The notes below the pieces were generated by a model. It searched no databases, was not told the DNA's origin, and worked only from the letters and a program-made list of their open reading frames with translations. A stretch of DNA of 64,000 nucleotides from the NCBI GenBank assembly GCA_016719855.1, contig JADJYH010000005.1:124001-188000 (forward strand). The letters are read 5' to 3'. Within the stretch, counting starts at the first letter, position 1, and each line of letters opens with the position of its first letter. This stretch comes from Saprospiraceae bacterium (lineage in GTDB: Bacteria > Bacteroidota > Bacteroidia > Chitinophagales > Saprospiraceae). Both the position numbers and the translations under genes were made by a program. This document shows positions 18,668 through 27,826 of this stretch, one piece after another.

Positions 18668-20097
18668 GCCGTCACCCGCTTGTGGTTCCCGATGATTTCT
18701 GGTAGTTGCTTCACGCCCACCCGGTTGGCGATGATTTTCTTGTTCTTGTCCAGCAGGTACAACTTGGGCAGCGAAGTGCCGTAGAAAAGTTGGAGCGCCC
18801 TAGCGCGGGTGTAGGGGTCGGCGGTGATGATCCACGGCATTTTCTTTTCGTGGATGTTCTTCACGGCGTCCTCCAGTTCTGTGTGGTTGGCAGAGGAAAT
18901 GGAGAAAATCTCCACGCCCTTGTTTTTCCATTCTTCATAAAATGGAATCAGCTCCTCAGTCATGTGCTTGCAGTGGCCGCAGTTGGGCTTCCAGAGGAAA
19001 ATGATGGTGTACTCCGCCTTCACGTCGTAGGGGCTGATCAGTTCGTCGGTAAACTTGTCCTGCACGGGGTCGTAGCGCTGCACCTTCACGTCGGGTGCTT
19101 GGTTGCCGATGAGCACGCTCTTGTTCATGTAGGCGTCGTCGGTGATTTTCTTGAGGTTCTCCGGCGACACCCAATCGGCGATGCCCGACTTGTAGTACTT
19201 GTCCGACAGCCGGATGAACACGGCATCGAGGCCCATGATTTCGGGGGTGTAGTATTTGTTGAGGAGGTAGGGCAGCAGGTACTTGAATACGTCAATATTT
19301 GCCCTCGACTTCTCCACCAGCCACTCCGCAGCAGCGCCCACGCTGTCCGGCGACTGGAGGGTCATTTTGTCCAGGTAACGGTCGGTTTTTTCCTTGAGGT
19401 AGGGCGTGTTCACGAAGATTTCATCCGAAAAATCGAACCCGTCCCAAAAGTGCGAGCGGTAGTAGCGGAACTGAAAAGTACTGTCAATGCTGCCATCTGC
19501 CTTCTTCGGCGGCTCCGGGATTTCGGGGTCTTGGAAGGCGCCAATCAGCTTGGCGGTGTAGGTGCCGGGGTTGTCTTTCACGTATTTGTTTTGGCGTTCC
19601 CGCACCGTTTTTGAGATGTCTTCGAGCTGTTTTTGGAGCTTGGCCTTGTTCTTTTCGTCTGTTTCTGTGGTTATGGCCTCTTGCAGCTTTTTCGATTCGG
19701 CCACTTGGTCGGACATGAATTTTTGGTATTCGAGCAGGAGTTGGTTATCCTTCGAGCCTTTGATTTTTAGGTTTTGGTAAAAATCCGGTGCCTTTGTCGT
19801 GACCGAAAAATGCTGCTCCGACTTCGTCACCACAAACTCGAAGAACTTGTTGTCCGGCGGCATCAGGATGAGGTAAATCCCCGGCGGCAGGGCCTCTGGC
19901 CCCTCGAAAATATACTTGCCGTTGGTGAGCGCCACGGTGTCCTTGCTGTAAACCTTTTCCGCCCGGCGGTAGCCGAGATAAACTTTTTCGCCTGTGTAGC
20001 CGTCAATTGTTACGTCAATTTTGTGGCCTTGGGCCATGCCCGGTAGGCTGAACAGCAATATTTGGAACAAAGAGAAAATGAAAACGGAAAGCTTCAT
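18652..20097 (-). CDS. Thioredoxin-fold protein with DUF4369-type N-terminus (TlpA/ResA-like)
   Basis: The 481-residue product has a signal peptide (to about residue 22, GMAQ). It continues with an N-terminal beta-rich DUF4369 domain (VTIDGYTGEKVYLGYR...), a helical middle with a charged coil (about 120-190) and a C-terminal thioredoxin domain with WKPNCGHCKHMTEEL as the redox CXXC (CGHC) and the cis-Pro loop GTSLPKLYLL. Periplasmic proteins of this type reduce or reshuffle disulfides, for example in cytochrome maturation. The middle part resembles DUF5106, but I am less sure of that. It is monocistronic, with a TAAATTTG box at 20133-20126. Confidence 0.87.
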   Translation of the reverse strand: MKLSVFIFSLFQILLFSLPGMAQGHKIDVTIDGYTGEKVYLGYRRAEKVYSKDTVALTNGKYIFEGPEALPPGIYLILMPPDNKFFEFVVTKSEQHFSVTTKAPDFYQNLKIKGSKDNQLLLEYQKFMSDQVAESKKLQEAITTETDEKNKAKLQKQLEDISKTVRERQNKYVKDNPGTYTAKLIGAFQDPEIPEPPKKADGSIDSTFQFRYYRSHFWDGFDFSDEIFVNTPYLKEKTDRYLDKMTLQSPDSVGAAAEWLVEKSRANIDVFKYLLPYLLNKYYTPEIMGLDAVFIRLSDKYYKSGIADWVSPENLKKITDDAYMNKSVLIGNQAPDVKVQRYDPVQDKFTDELISPYDVKAEYTIIFLWKPNCGHCKHMTEELIPFYEEWKNKGVEIFSISSANHTELEDAVKNIHEKKMPWIITADPYTRARALQLFYGTSLPKLYLLDKNKKIIANRVGVKQLPEIIGNHKRVTAGANR

Positions 20098-20125
20098 GTT
20101 TTGGGAAAATTTTGAATTGAAAAGG

Positions 20126-20133
20126 CAAATTTA
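20126..20133 (-). promoter_or_regulatory. TAnnTTTG box before the thioredoxin-family gene
   Basis: On the minus strand TAAATTTG (20133-20126) lies 28 bases before the ATG at 20097. No good -33 TTG is visible, so this is a tentative call. Confidence 0.4.
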
Positions 20134-20485
20134 GGGGGTTTGCAGGTTTCCGGCACGGGTGGGGTAGGGGATTAGGAATTTGTTTGAAAAATTACCTGCC
20201 TCGGTAGCTGGAGAAGGGCTTTGCAAAAAGTCTTCGCTCTCATAGTTGGGCTGAAGGCCCACACAAATATTTCAACCTTCCAACGAACACGGTTGAGAAC
20301 GGTTGGGATGGCCAAGCACCGGGAAAAAGAGATGCAGTCCGCTGTCTTCGCCTGGATGGCAGCGGTTGAGTTTATTGATGGGGAAATAATACCGTTCAGG
20401 GGGACGTGGCGATGATGCGCTGGTTAAAAATCAAGCCCCCGGCAAACACGGACGGTGTCTGTATTCAGCAAATTTGCTTCAACCC
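20134..20485. other. Intergenic stretch without recognised features
   Basis: Short open frames on the plus strand (for example from 20221) show no family motifs and no promoter-like box. I see nothing that I can name. Confidence 0.5.
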
Positions 20486-20608
20486 TTAATTGGAACTGGT
20501 TGACTTCTTCGCTGTTTTCTTGATTTTCTTCTCTGCCCGTTTCTCCTTGAGGTTTTTCACGGGAGCCTTTTTGTCTTTTTCCTTTGCTGGTGATTTGTCT
20601 TTTGCCAT
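20486..20608 (-). CDS. Small lysine-rich protein (40 aa)
   Basis: The product reads MAKDKSPAKEKDKKAPVK and continues with alternating Lys/Ala/Glu to KKTAKKSTSSN. About 40 percent of residues are lysine. I chose the ATG at 20608 because upstream residues in the frame look non-coding. Small, highly basic proteins of this kind recur in Bacteroidota and are sometimes annotated as histone-like or ribosome-associated, but nothing here proves a function. The low complexity means it could also be a chance frame. Confidence 0.45.
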   Translation of the reverse strand: MAKDKSPAKEKDKKAPVKNLKEKRAEKKIKKTAKKSTSSN

Positions 20609-20965
20609 GATGGTACAATTTAATTTTTCGGCAAGGTAGGAATAGTTGGCGAACCCACACATGCCCCGTGATTTGAAACTGCTAACCCAAGCGTTCAAAA
20701 TCAAACAACTCCTTCGGGTGAAAGCCCAGTGCTGATGCAGTCTGAAAAATTCGGTTGTTTTTCCGTCGAAATACTACCTGATGGCTTCTTGAATAGCGGC
20801 GTTTGTTTGATGTGTTTTACATTTGTTCATGTTGCATTGCATTGATGCACGTTGACATTTTGCATCGAACCACACATGCCAACTATACTGCTGGCCGTCA
20901 GCTTTTAGCCAACAGCAAACTGCAAAACCCAAAACCTGGCGCTCGAAAGTATAAATTAAGCCAAC
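20609..20965. other. Intergenic stretch without recognised features
   Basis: About 360 bases lie between the small basic protein and the next gene. I see no coding sequence, hairpin or clear promoter. Confidence 0.45.
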
Positions 20966-22076
20966 ATGAAATCATTCATCAAATCAACCTCGTTTCGCAG
21001 CCTCGCATTTGGTTGCCTACTATTTGCATTCAATGTTGATTCAAACGCACAGTCAGAACCTTCCGCAGCGATGTTGGCCGTTCCGTCCGCCGAAAAAGGC
21101 TTGTTCGATTCGGACGATGTTTTGCACATCACCCTGAGTAGGATTTGCGCCAACTATCAAAAGACAAATCAAATGACCCCAAAAATTATCCGATGGTACT
21201 TTATTATACCAACGATGACAGCGCCAAAGTTGCCATCCCGGTAGCAATAAGGACGAGGGGGAACTTTAGGAGGCTGCACGGCAACTGCGAATACCTGCCC
21301 TTGATGATTTATTTTCCGAAAACAGGGGAACACCTGGGCACGGTGTTCAAGGAGCAGAAGAAAATGAAATTGGTGATGCCTTGCAGGGATGAAAAATACG
21401 TCGTCCGGGAATGGCTGGCATATAAGATATACAACCTTGTCACGCCCCATAGTTTTAAGGCTCGGTTGGTAAAAGTGACGATGGCAGATAAAAAAAATAA
21501 AAGCTCCGCTCCCCTTTTTATGGGATATTGCTGGAAGAAGAAAAGCAAATGGCGAAAAGAAATGGGCTGATTGCCGTGGAGCGAAAGCTGAAACCCTATC
21601 AGGTACAAAAGGATGCTTTTTTGAGCATGGCCGTGTTTGAGTATTTAATTGGCAACACGGACTGGTCCATACAATACCTGCAAAATATCAAACTATTGGC
21701 ACAGGATTCTATGTCGGTTCCCACTGCTGTCCCTTATGATTTTGACCATGCCGGCATCGTGTCCGCACCGTATGCACTGCCTGCGGCAGAACTGAAAATG
21801 AAGTCGGTGCGGCAGCGCCGGTACAGGGGGTATTGCCCACAAGATTTGCAAAAATTCGAACCTGTAATTGCGCAATATAACCAATTAAAGCCTGACATCT
21901 ATCGGGTTTATACGGACTGCAAGATACTCGATGCTGAATATATTGAATCTACTGTCAAATACCTCGATGAATTTTATGCGACGATTAACGACCCGAAAGC
22001 CTGGCAAAAAGAATTTACCTATCCTTGTGACCCCAAGGGAACCGGCAATGTGGTGATAAAAGGCTTGAAGGAATAA
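20966..22076 (+). pseudogene. Secreted conserved protein of unknown function, two frameshifts
   Basis: Three consecutive frames read as one protein of about 370 residues. The first frame gives a signal peptide (MKSFIKSTSF...FNVDSNAQ) and LFDSDDVLHITLS. One missing G at about 21141 leads into DLRQLSKD, then PVAIRTRGNFRRLHGNCEYLPLM and YNLVTPHSFKARLVKVT. A missing T at about 21527 leads into LLEEEKQMAKRNG, EYLIGNTDWSIQ, and PYDFDHAGIV, SVRQRRYRGYC. I recognise it as a conserved Bacteroidota periplasmic family with no assigned function. The DFDHAG and NTDW motifs suggest an enzyme-like core, but I do not name one. It is broken as written, possibly by assembly errors. Confidence 0.7.
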
Positions 22077-22125
22077 TGAGTTACAGTATAGGCATGGCTG
22101 AATTCCGCTTCCGTGACAAAGGTGA

Positions 22126-22143
22126 TTGCCTGCCTACAGGCAA
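22126..22143. repeat. Small hairpin ttgcctg-ccta-caggcaa
   Basis: A perfect 7-bp stem with a 4-base loop lies between the hypothetical protein and the histidine kinase. The related hairpin gtctgcc-gaca-ggcagac is at 35503-35520, so the two may belong to one dispersed palindrome family. Confidence 0.5.
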
Positions 22144-22225
22144 AGCAGGAACTACAATTTATTTTTACCTTGCCAAACAAATCAACGCCAACCCCAGATG
22201 AAAGGCCAACCAAAAAAATGACCGC

Positions 22226-23647
22226 ATGGAATTGATACCACTTATCGCAGTTGCCATCTATGGGATTAGCGCCCTGCGCAAGTCCTTGGATACCGCCAAA
22301 CAACTTCCGATTTGGGACAAGGTCTTGTCCAAGGTTTGGATGGGTTCGATTGTGTTTTTTGCCCTTTCCCTTATTCCGGCGCTTGAGTTTATCGGTGATT
22401 GGTACTCCAAGTTGATTTACCTCATTTTTTTCATCACAGTTTACTTGCTTAGGGATTACCGCCCCGAACTCTTCGATACTGCAAAAAGCACTTCCAGTGA
22501 CAAGGTCTATCTGATGAGGGATTACCGCCCTGCCCGCCTGCTTTCTCTTGCGATAGTACCAATCGGAATTGTTTATTTGATAACGCATGCTTTCACGTGG
22601 CTGACCCCTGCTTTTGCGCAAGAAAACCATGCGTATTTTGACACCGCATCAGGGTTTGCAATTCTGTGGCTCATCGGCTTTGGCATTTATGCCATCGTGC
22701 GCATCAAAAAGGAGCGCAAGCTGCGGCTGAAAATGCAGGAAGAAACTGAAATCGCAGAAGCCCGCAAAGCAGAATTGGAGCACCTGGTAACCGAGCGCAC
22801 CAACCAACTGACCCAGCAAAAAGAGGAACTTGAAATGGCCCTCACCGAACTCAAAGCCACCCAAGCCCAGCTCATCCAATCCGAAAAACTCGCCTCGCTC
22901 GGCGAACTCACCGCAGGCATCGCCCATGAGATTCAGAACCCGCTGAACTTCGTCACCAACTTCTCCGAACTCAGCCTCGAACTGGTGCAGGAACTGAAAG
23001 AGGAAATCGAAAAGCCGGATTTGGACAAAGACTTGGTCCATGACTTAATGAACGACCTCAGCCAAAACCAGGCGAAAATCAACCACCACGGCAAGCGTGC
23101 CGCCAGCATCGTGACCGGGATGCTCCAACACGCCCGTACCAGTAGCGGCAAGAAGGAACCCACCGACCTCAACGCACTCGCCGACGAGTATTTGCGGTTG
23201 AGCTACCACGGCTTGCGGGCGAAAGAAAAAGACTTCAACGCTACCATGAAAACCGATTTTGATGAAACGATTGGGAACGTACTGGTCATTCCGCAGGATA
23301 TTGGCAGGGTGATGCTCAACCTCATCACCAATGCATTTTACGAAGTGGCCGAAAAGAAGAAACAGACCCTGGCGAGTGGGCAGGATTATGAGCCAACCGT
23401 TGCTGTGCGCACCAAAAGGATGGGCGACAAGTTGCTGTTTAGTGTGAAGGACAATGGAAATGGCATTCCCAGCAGCGTATTGGAAAAGATTTTCCAACCC
23501 TTTTTTACCACCAAACCCACCGGACGAGGCACCGGTCTGGGGCTTTCGTTGGCTTACGACATCGTAACCAAAGGCCACAACGGAGAGTTGAAAGTGGAGA
23601 CGAAGGAAGGCGAAGGGACGGAATTTATTGTTATTTTACCCGTATAA
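22226..23647 (+). CDS. Membrane-bound sensor histidine kinase
   Basis: The 473-residue protein has about five N-terminal hydrophobic segments (residues 3-17, 38-57, 62-75, 104-123, 142-160). A coiled coil (about 162-225), where EAELEHLVTERTNQLTQQKEEL-type heptads begin, precedes the HisKA box KLASLGELTAGIAHEIQNPL with His234 as the phosphorylation site. The HATPase domain has the N box LNLITNAFYEV, the G1 box VKDNGNGIP and the G2 box TGRGTGLGLSLAYDI. There is no separate sensor domain, so the membrane part probably senses. It lies directly upstream of two receiver proteins on the same strand, which are its likely partners. Confidence 0.9.
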   Translation: MELIPLIAVAIYGISALRKSLDTAKQLPIWDKVLSKVWMGSIVFFALSLIPALEFIGDWYSKLIYLIFFITVYLLRDYRPELFDTAKSTSSDKVYLMRDYRPARLLSLAIVPIGIVYLITHAFTWLTPAFAQENHAYFDTASGFAILWLIGFGIYAIVRIKKERKLRLKMQEETEIAEARKAELEHLVTERTNQLTQQKEELEMALTELKATQAQLIQSEKLASLGELTAGIAHEIQNPLNFVTNFSELSLELVQELKEEIEKPDLDKDLVHDLMNDLSQNQAKINHHGKRAASIVTGMLQHARTSSGKKEPTDLNALADEYLRLSYHGLRAKEKDFNATMKTDFDETIGNVLVIPQDIGRVMLNLITNAFYEVAEKKKQTLASGQDYEPTVAVRTKRMGDKLLFSVKDNGNGIPSSVLEKIFQPFFTTKPTGRGTGLGLSLAYDIVTKGHNGELKVETKEGEGTEFIVILPV

Positions 23648-23656
23648 AATTAACCT

Positions 23657-23699
23657 GGGTAAGTTAGGAGGTAACTTCAAGTTACCTCCTAACTTACCC
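23657..23699. repeat. Perfect 19-bp hairpin between kinase and receiver genes
   Basis: gggtaagttaggaggtaac (23657-23675) and its exact complement (23681-23699) flank the loop ttcaa. It starts 10 bases after the kinase stop and ends 14 bases before the receiver ATG. There is no U-tract, so it may modulate the downstream gene or mRNA stability rather than terminate. Confidence 0.75.
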
Positions 23700-23713
23700 T
23701 TTAAAACCTGAAA

Positions 23714-24091
23714 ATGAAAATCTTAGTAGTTGACGACGAGCCAGACATCCGGGCGCTTTTTGAGCAACGGTTCAGGAAGGAAATCAGGAGCGGTGAGATG
23801 GAATTTGTGTTCGCCTATTCCGGTGAGGAAGCGCTGGTTTGCCTCGAAAAGATGAAGCATGGAGCCATCCTGATTTTGTCCGACATCAACATGCCGGGCA
23901 TGAGCGGGCTGGCACTGTTGGGCAAAATAAAACAAATGTACCGGACGCCCCCGCCGGTGGTCATGATGATTACCGCTTACGGCAATGCCGAAAATATGAA
24001 GGCTGCTACGGAGTTGGGCGCCGACGATTTCCTGACCAAACCCATAGATTTCATCGCGCTAAAAGAAAAATTAAAAACCACTGGCGTCTGA
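23714..24091 (+). CDS. Single-domain response regulator (CheY-like receiver)
   Basis: The 125 residues form one receiver domain: acidic pair Asp7/Asp8 (VVDDEPD), phosphorylated Asp57 (LSDINMPGMSG), Thr at MMITAYG and Lys109 (DDFLTKPID). There is no output domain. It may carry phosphate between the upstream kinase and another protein or act by protein contact. It is closely similar in its core to the receiver of the next gene (ILV.DDE, SDINMP.M.GL, DDFLTKPI), suggesting duplication. It is separated from its neighbours by hairpins on both sides. Confidence 0.9.
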   Translation: MKILVVDDEPDIRALFEQRFRKEIRSGEMEFVFAYSGEEALVCLEKMKHGAILILSDINMPGMSGLALLGKIKQMYRTPPPVVMMITAYGNAENMKAATELGADDFLTKPIDFIALKEKLKTTGV

Positions 24092-24100
24092 TATTGAGAA

Positions 24101-24156
24101 ATTGGGATATTGAGTTATTTGCTTGACCTCGAATTTCAATAACTCAATATCCCAAT
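24101..24156. repeat. Perfect 19-bp word-repeat hairpin between the two receiver genes
   Basis: attgggatattgagttatt (24101-24119) pairs exactly with 24138-24156. Imperfect pairing extends outward (gatattgag... with ...caatatc). It starts 10 bases after the upstream stop codon. Confidence 0.75.
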
Positions 24157-24189
24157 ACCCCAATATCAAAACGCCGCTATATTTTACTG

Positions 24190-25230
24190 ATGGCAAAAAT
24201 ATTGGTAGCCGACGATGAGACCGACCTGGAAGTGCTCATCAAACAGAAATTTCGGCAGAAAATACGGGAGAAGGAATACGAATTCATCTTCGCCGTGAAC
24301 GGCAGGGATGCACTTGAAAAATTGCAGCAGCATCCCGACGTGGACATCGTCATCACCGACATCAACATGCCGGAAATGGACGGCCTGACCCTGCTCCACC
24401 GGTTGAACGAAACCAGCCCGCTCATCAAGTCGGTGATAGTTTCCGCCTACGGCGACATGGCCAATATCCGCGCCGCCATGAACCGTGGCGCCTTCGACTT
24501 CCTCACCAAGCCCATCAATTTTGAGGATTTTGCCGTGACGGTGGAACGGACCATCCTCCACGTTGCACAGATTCAGCAAACGCTGAAAGCCCTCAAGGAA
24601 AACAACATCCTGAAGATGTACGTGGATGAAAATGTGCTCAATTTCATGGGCAGCCGGGAATTTGAAAACGCATTGACGCTGAACGAGAACATCGAGGCCA
24701 CTGTGGTTGTTATGGACATCTGTAGCTTCACCTCCATCAGCGAAAACGAACCGGCGGACATGGTGGTCAAACTGCTGAACAACTATTTTGAAATAATGGT
24801 GGACGAAATCGTGGCACAGGGCGGGCATGTTGACAAGTTTATCGGTGATGCCATCATGGCTGTTTTTCGGGGCAATTTCCATTTGGACCGGGCCATTGAC
24901 GCCTGCCTTGCCGTCCGGGAAAAAATTGCCAGTTTGCCTGCCGTCAACGAGCATGTTTCTTTTAAGCCGAACGTGTCCATCGGCGTCAACAGCGGGGAAA
25001 TGATTTCTGGCAACATCGGTTCCGCCAGCCTCCGCCGCCTCGATTTTACAGTCATCGGCGATGCGGTGAACACGGCGCAGCGCCTTCAATCTGCCGCCAA
25101 GCAGGGCCAGATCATCATCGCCCAGTCTGCTTTTGACAAGGTAAAAGAATCGTTCAACTGCAAGATGGTCGGGAAGGTGAGCCTAAAAAACAAGGCGACA
25201 CCACTGGTCTTGTACGAAGTGGTGGATTGA
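24190..25230 (+). CDS. Response regulator with class III adenylate cyclase output
   Basis: The 346-residue protein joins an N-terminal receiver (Asp57 in ITDINMPEMDG, Lys107 in FDFLTKPI) to a class III nucleotide cyclase catalytic domain at about residues 165-346. The two metal-binding Asp are in VVMDICSFTS (Asp176) and KFIGDAIMAVF (Asp220). The DFTVIGDAVNTAQRL segment carries the Thr used with the Lys of DKFIGD to recognise adenine in class IIIb cyclases, and the Asn/Arg transition-state residues. It should make cAMP under control of the upstream kinase. Its stop codon lies inside a repeat-word element shared with the convergent mltG. Confidence 0.92.
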   Translation: MAKILVADDETDLEVLIKQKFRQKIREKEYEFIFAVNGRDALEKLQQHPDVDIVITDINMPEMDGLTLLHRLNETSPLIKSVIVSAYGDMANIRAAMNRGAFDFLTKPINFEDFAVTVERTILHVAQIQQTLKALKENNILKMYVDENVLNFMGSREFENALTLNENIEATVVVMDICSFTSISENEPADMVVKLLNNYFEIMVDEIVAQGGHVDKFIGDAIMAVFRGNFHLDRAIDACLAVREKIASLPAVNEHVSFKPNVSIGVNSGEMISGNIGSASLRRLDFTVIGDAVNTAQRLQSAAKQGQIIIAQSAFDKVKESFNCKMVGKVSLKNKATPLVLYEVVD

Positions 25231-25287
25231 CGATTGGGGATTTGTGAGCTGTGTCAATCGTCAGTCGTCAATGCAAAATCGTCAATC
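25225..25287. repeat. Word-repeat inverted repeat between convergent genes
   Basis: gattgacgatt (25225-25235) pairs with aatcgtcaatc (25277-25287). Related words tcaatcgtcagtcgtcaat lie between. The cyclase stop codon TGA (25228-25230) is part of the left arm. Confidence 0.65.
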
Positions 25288-25296
25288 GCCAAATTC

Positions 25297-26349
25297 TCAA
25301 AGTCCCAGCCCCCGCCCAATCAAGTTCCTTTTGTAAATCTCAATGTTCACCTTGTGCGCATCATAGCTTTCGGCAAACATGTGCTTGCCGGAGCCATCGC
25401 CCATCGCCACGAAGAACATGTAGGCATGTTTTTCCCGGTTGAGCACCGCATCGAGGCTGGGGATGCTGGCCATGCTGATGGGGCCTGGGGGTAGGCCGGG
25501 GTATTTGTAGGTATTGTACGGCGAGTCGAGGTCTTTATATTTGGCAAGGTCACGAGCCTCCCAGTCACGGCTGGCGAACACGAGCGTCGGGTCGGCTTGC
25601 AGCGGCCAGCCCTGTTCCACCCGGTTCAGATACACCCCGGCCATGCGGGGCTTCTCGGCCTCGTCGTTGGTTTCCCGCTCCACGATGCTGGCCACGGTGT
25701 ACACTTCCTCCCGGCTCAGGCCGAGCGCACGTGCCTTGGCTTCCCGGTCATTGGCGGCCCAAAAACGGTCGTGCTCCTTCTTCATACGCTCCACGAACTT
25801 GCGGGGCGTCAGGTTCCAAAATACTTCGTAAGTATTGGGTATGAACAACGACAGCAATGTCTGAGGCGTGAAGCCGATGCTGTCCAGGTAGGTCGTGTCG
25901 TTCAGCAACGTGACCAGCGCCAACGAGTCCGGTTCTATGCTCTTGGCCACCTTGGCGGCGATGTGCTCCGGTAGGCGCTCGTTCACCAGCACCACTTTCA
26001 CAGGGGCTTGTTTTCCGCTCCGCAAATGCTTCACGAGGTAGTAGCTGCTCATGCCCGGCGTGATTTCGTAGCGGCCAGCCCGGCCCTTGTAGTTCATGCG
26101 CCCAGCCATCGTGCGAAAGGAGTTTTCGTTGAGGATGAAGCCGCCCAATTTCAGCGAATCCACCACTTCGTCGAGCGTGGCGTCCATAGGTATTAGCAGG
26201 TGTTTTTTGGCCAATGTGGCCGGCACGTTGGGTTTTAGAACAAAATTCCAAGCGACATAACTGCCAACCACCACGGCCAATATACCAAGGAGCAGGATGA
26301 TTTTGCGAAGCGGGTGTTTTGGGGTGGGTTCGAGTTGTTGATTCTCCAT
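25297..26349 (-). CDS. mltG: Endolytic murein transglycosylase MltG
   Basis: The 350-residue protein has a short cytoplasmic start, one transmembrane helix (about residues 15-36) and the periplasmic YceG/MltG domain. That domain has the catalytic segment VASIVERETNDEAEKP, followed by MAGVYLNRVEQGWPLQADPTL and YNTYKYPGLPPGPIS. MltG cuts nascent glycan strands and sets their length. I chose the ATG at 26349 because the longer frame (to 26439) only translates repeat words of the intergenic gap. The catalytic Glu of the ERE motif is present. The gene is minus strand and convergent with the cyclase gene. Confidence 0.93.
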   Translation of the reverse strand: MENQQLEPTPKHPLRKIILLLGILAVVVGSYVAWNFVLKPNVPATLAKKHLLIPMDATLDEVVDSLKLGGFILNENSFRTMAGRMNYKGRAGRYEITPGMSSYYLVKHLRSGKQAPVKVVLVNERLPEHIAAKVAKSIEPDSLALVTLLNDTTYLDSIGFTPQTLLSLFIPNTYEVFWNLTPRKFVERMKKEHDRFWAANDREAKARALGLSREEVYTVASIVERETNDEAEKPRMAGVYLNRVEQGWPLQADPTLVFASRDWEARDLAKYKDLDSPYNTYKYPGLPPGPISMASIPSLDAVLNREKHAYMFFVAMGDGSGKHMFAESYDAHKVNIEIYKRNLIGRGLGL

Positions 26350-26428
26350 GTTTAAAGTGAGAGTTTGAGAGTTTTGGAATTTGAGGGAGTTAGCCGGTTC
26401 GATCGTAAATTCATCATTCAACCATTCA
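26350..26428. repeat. Short word-repeat tract between mltG and the amidohydrolase
   Basis: Words gagtttgagagtttt (26357 onward) and cattcaaccattcatcattcat (26412 onward, into the amidohydrolase stop region) are repeated in tandem. No strong pairing arm is present. Confidence 0.5.
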
Positions 26429-27718
26429 TCATTCATCATTCCTATAAACCTTCCCTTCTTTCATCACAAATTTCATCTTCAACATCGCCTTCATGTCCGC
26501 CAGCGGGTCGCCGTCCACAGCCACGATGTCGGCGATTTTGCCCTTCTCGATGGTGCCGAGGTCGGCGCTCTTGCCAATCAGACCCGCTGTTGTCACAGTT
26601 GCCGCTTTGATGGCTTCCATCGGTGGCATCCCCCCTTCGTTCATGAAGACGAACTCCCAAGCGTTCTGCCCGTGCTGGCTCACCCCGGCGTCGGTGCCGA
26701 AGGCGATTTTCACGCCTGCTTTGTATGCTTTCGAAAATGTCGCCTGAATCTGTGGCCCTACGATGGCCGCCTTCGCTGCCACCATTGCAGGGAAGTAACC
26801 GGACTGCTTCGCCTTCTCGGCCACGAACCGTCCGGCGCTGATGGTTGGCACATAGTAGGTGCCTTTTTTCTTCATCAAATCCATGATTTCATCGGTCATG
26901 AAAGTGCCGTGTTCGATGCTCGTCACGCCCGCTTGCACCGCCCGCAGCATACCATCCGCACCGTGGCAGTGGGCGGCCACCGTCATGCCATAGTCCTTGG
27001 CAGCAGCCACCACCGCCTCGATTTCCTCCTCCCGGAACTGCGGGTTCAGGCCGTTGGCGGCCATGCTGAGTACGCCGCCCGTGGCGGTGATTTTGATAAG
27101 GTCGGCCCCGTTCTTGTAGCGGTGGCGCACGGCCTCCCAAGCCTCGTCCGCACTGTTGATGACGCCCTCGGCGGGGCCAGGGTCGCCCATCATATCCTTC
27201 TTCACACCGTTGGTGGGGTCGGCGTGGCCCCCCGTGGTGGCGATGCTTTTTTCTGCGGTAAAAATGCGAGGGCCTTCCACCAGCCCAGCGTTGATGGCGT
27301 TGCGCAGCGACACATTCACGCCGCTGCCGCCAAGGTCACGCACAGTGGTGAACCCCGCCATCAGCGTCTTTTTGCCAAAAACCTCCGCTTGGTAGGCCAC
27401 GTCGGAGGGGTTCAACCGGAACTTTTCTTCATAAGATTTTGGGTTGCTCTCACCTTCGAGGTGCACGTGCATGTCCATCAGGCCGGGCATCACGGTTTTG
27501 CTCCGCAAATCAATGGTTGCGCTGCCCGTCGGAGCCGTGGCGTAGCCCTTCCGTACCTCCGTGATGCGGTTACCCTCCACCACGATGGTCATTTCGGACT
27601 GAGCGCTATTTCCGACGCAATCAATCAGTTTTCCGCAGTGGAGATAGGTGGTTTGGGCGCTGGCGCAAAAGGTGAAAAGTATTGCTGCCAGTGCCGCGAG
27701 ATGTTTGAAGTTTTGCAT
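26429..27718 (-). CDS. Secreted amidohydrolase, imidazolonepropionase/prolidase-like
   Basis: The 429-residue protein has a signal peptide (MQNFKHLAALAAILFTFCASAQ). The metal-dependent amidohydrolase barrel shows the first His pair VMPGLMDMHVHLEG, a later AHCHG, SIEHG and the metal Asp in AFGTDAGVSQHG. It hydrolyses cyclic amides or dipeptides; the substrate cannot be told from sequence. I chose the start at 27718 because the upstream residues (RKRKKKMGGQQ) look like untranslated sequence. It follows panB on the same strand with 108 bases between and may be co-transcribed. An almost complete antisense open frame opposite it is a composition artefact. Confidence 0.88.
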   Translation of the reverse strand: MQNFKHLAALAAILFTFCASAQTTYLHCGKLIDCVGNSAQSEMTIVVEGNRITEVRKGYATAPTGSATIDLRSKTVMPGLMDMHVHLEGESNPKSYEEKFRLNPSDVAYQAEVFGKKTLMAGFTTVRDLGGSGVNVSLRNAINAGLVEGPRIFTAEKSIATTGGHADPTNGVKKDMMGDPGPAEGVINSADEAWEAVRHRYKNGADLIKITATGGVLSMAANGLNPQFREEEIEAVVAAAKDYGMTVAAHCHGADGMLRAVQAGVTSIEHGTFMTDEIMDLMKKKGTYYVPTISAGRFVAEKAKQSGYFPAMVAAKAAIVGPQIQATFSKAYKAGVKIAFGTDAGVSQHGQNAWEFVFMNEGGMPPMEAIKAATVTTAGLIGKSADLGTIEKGKIADIVAVDGDPLADMKAMLKMKFVMKEGKVYRNDE

Positions 27719-27826
27719 TTTTTTTGTTTTGTATAACAAGAATTTGCATTGCTGCCCGCCCATCTTTTTTTTCCTTTTCCTTTCCTTCTCAATACTGCTC
27801 ATGCTCATTCGGAAAATCCTTCCCCT

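Noticed and set aside
26381..27736. A 451-codon open frame on the plus strand opposite the amidohydrolase.
   Set aside because: It mirrors the gene on the other strand. Its product is His/Arg-rich low-sense text without motifs, while the minus strand has all amidohydrolase motifs.
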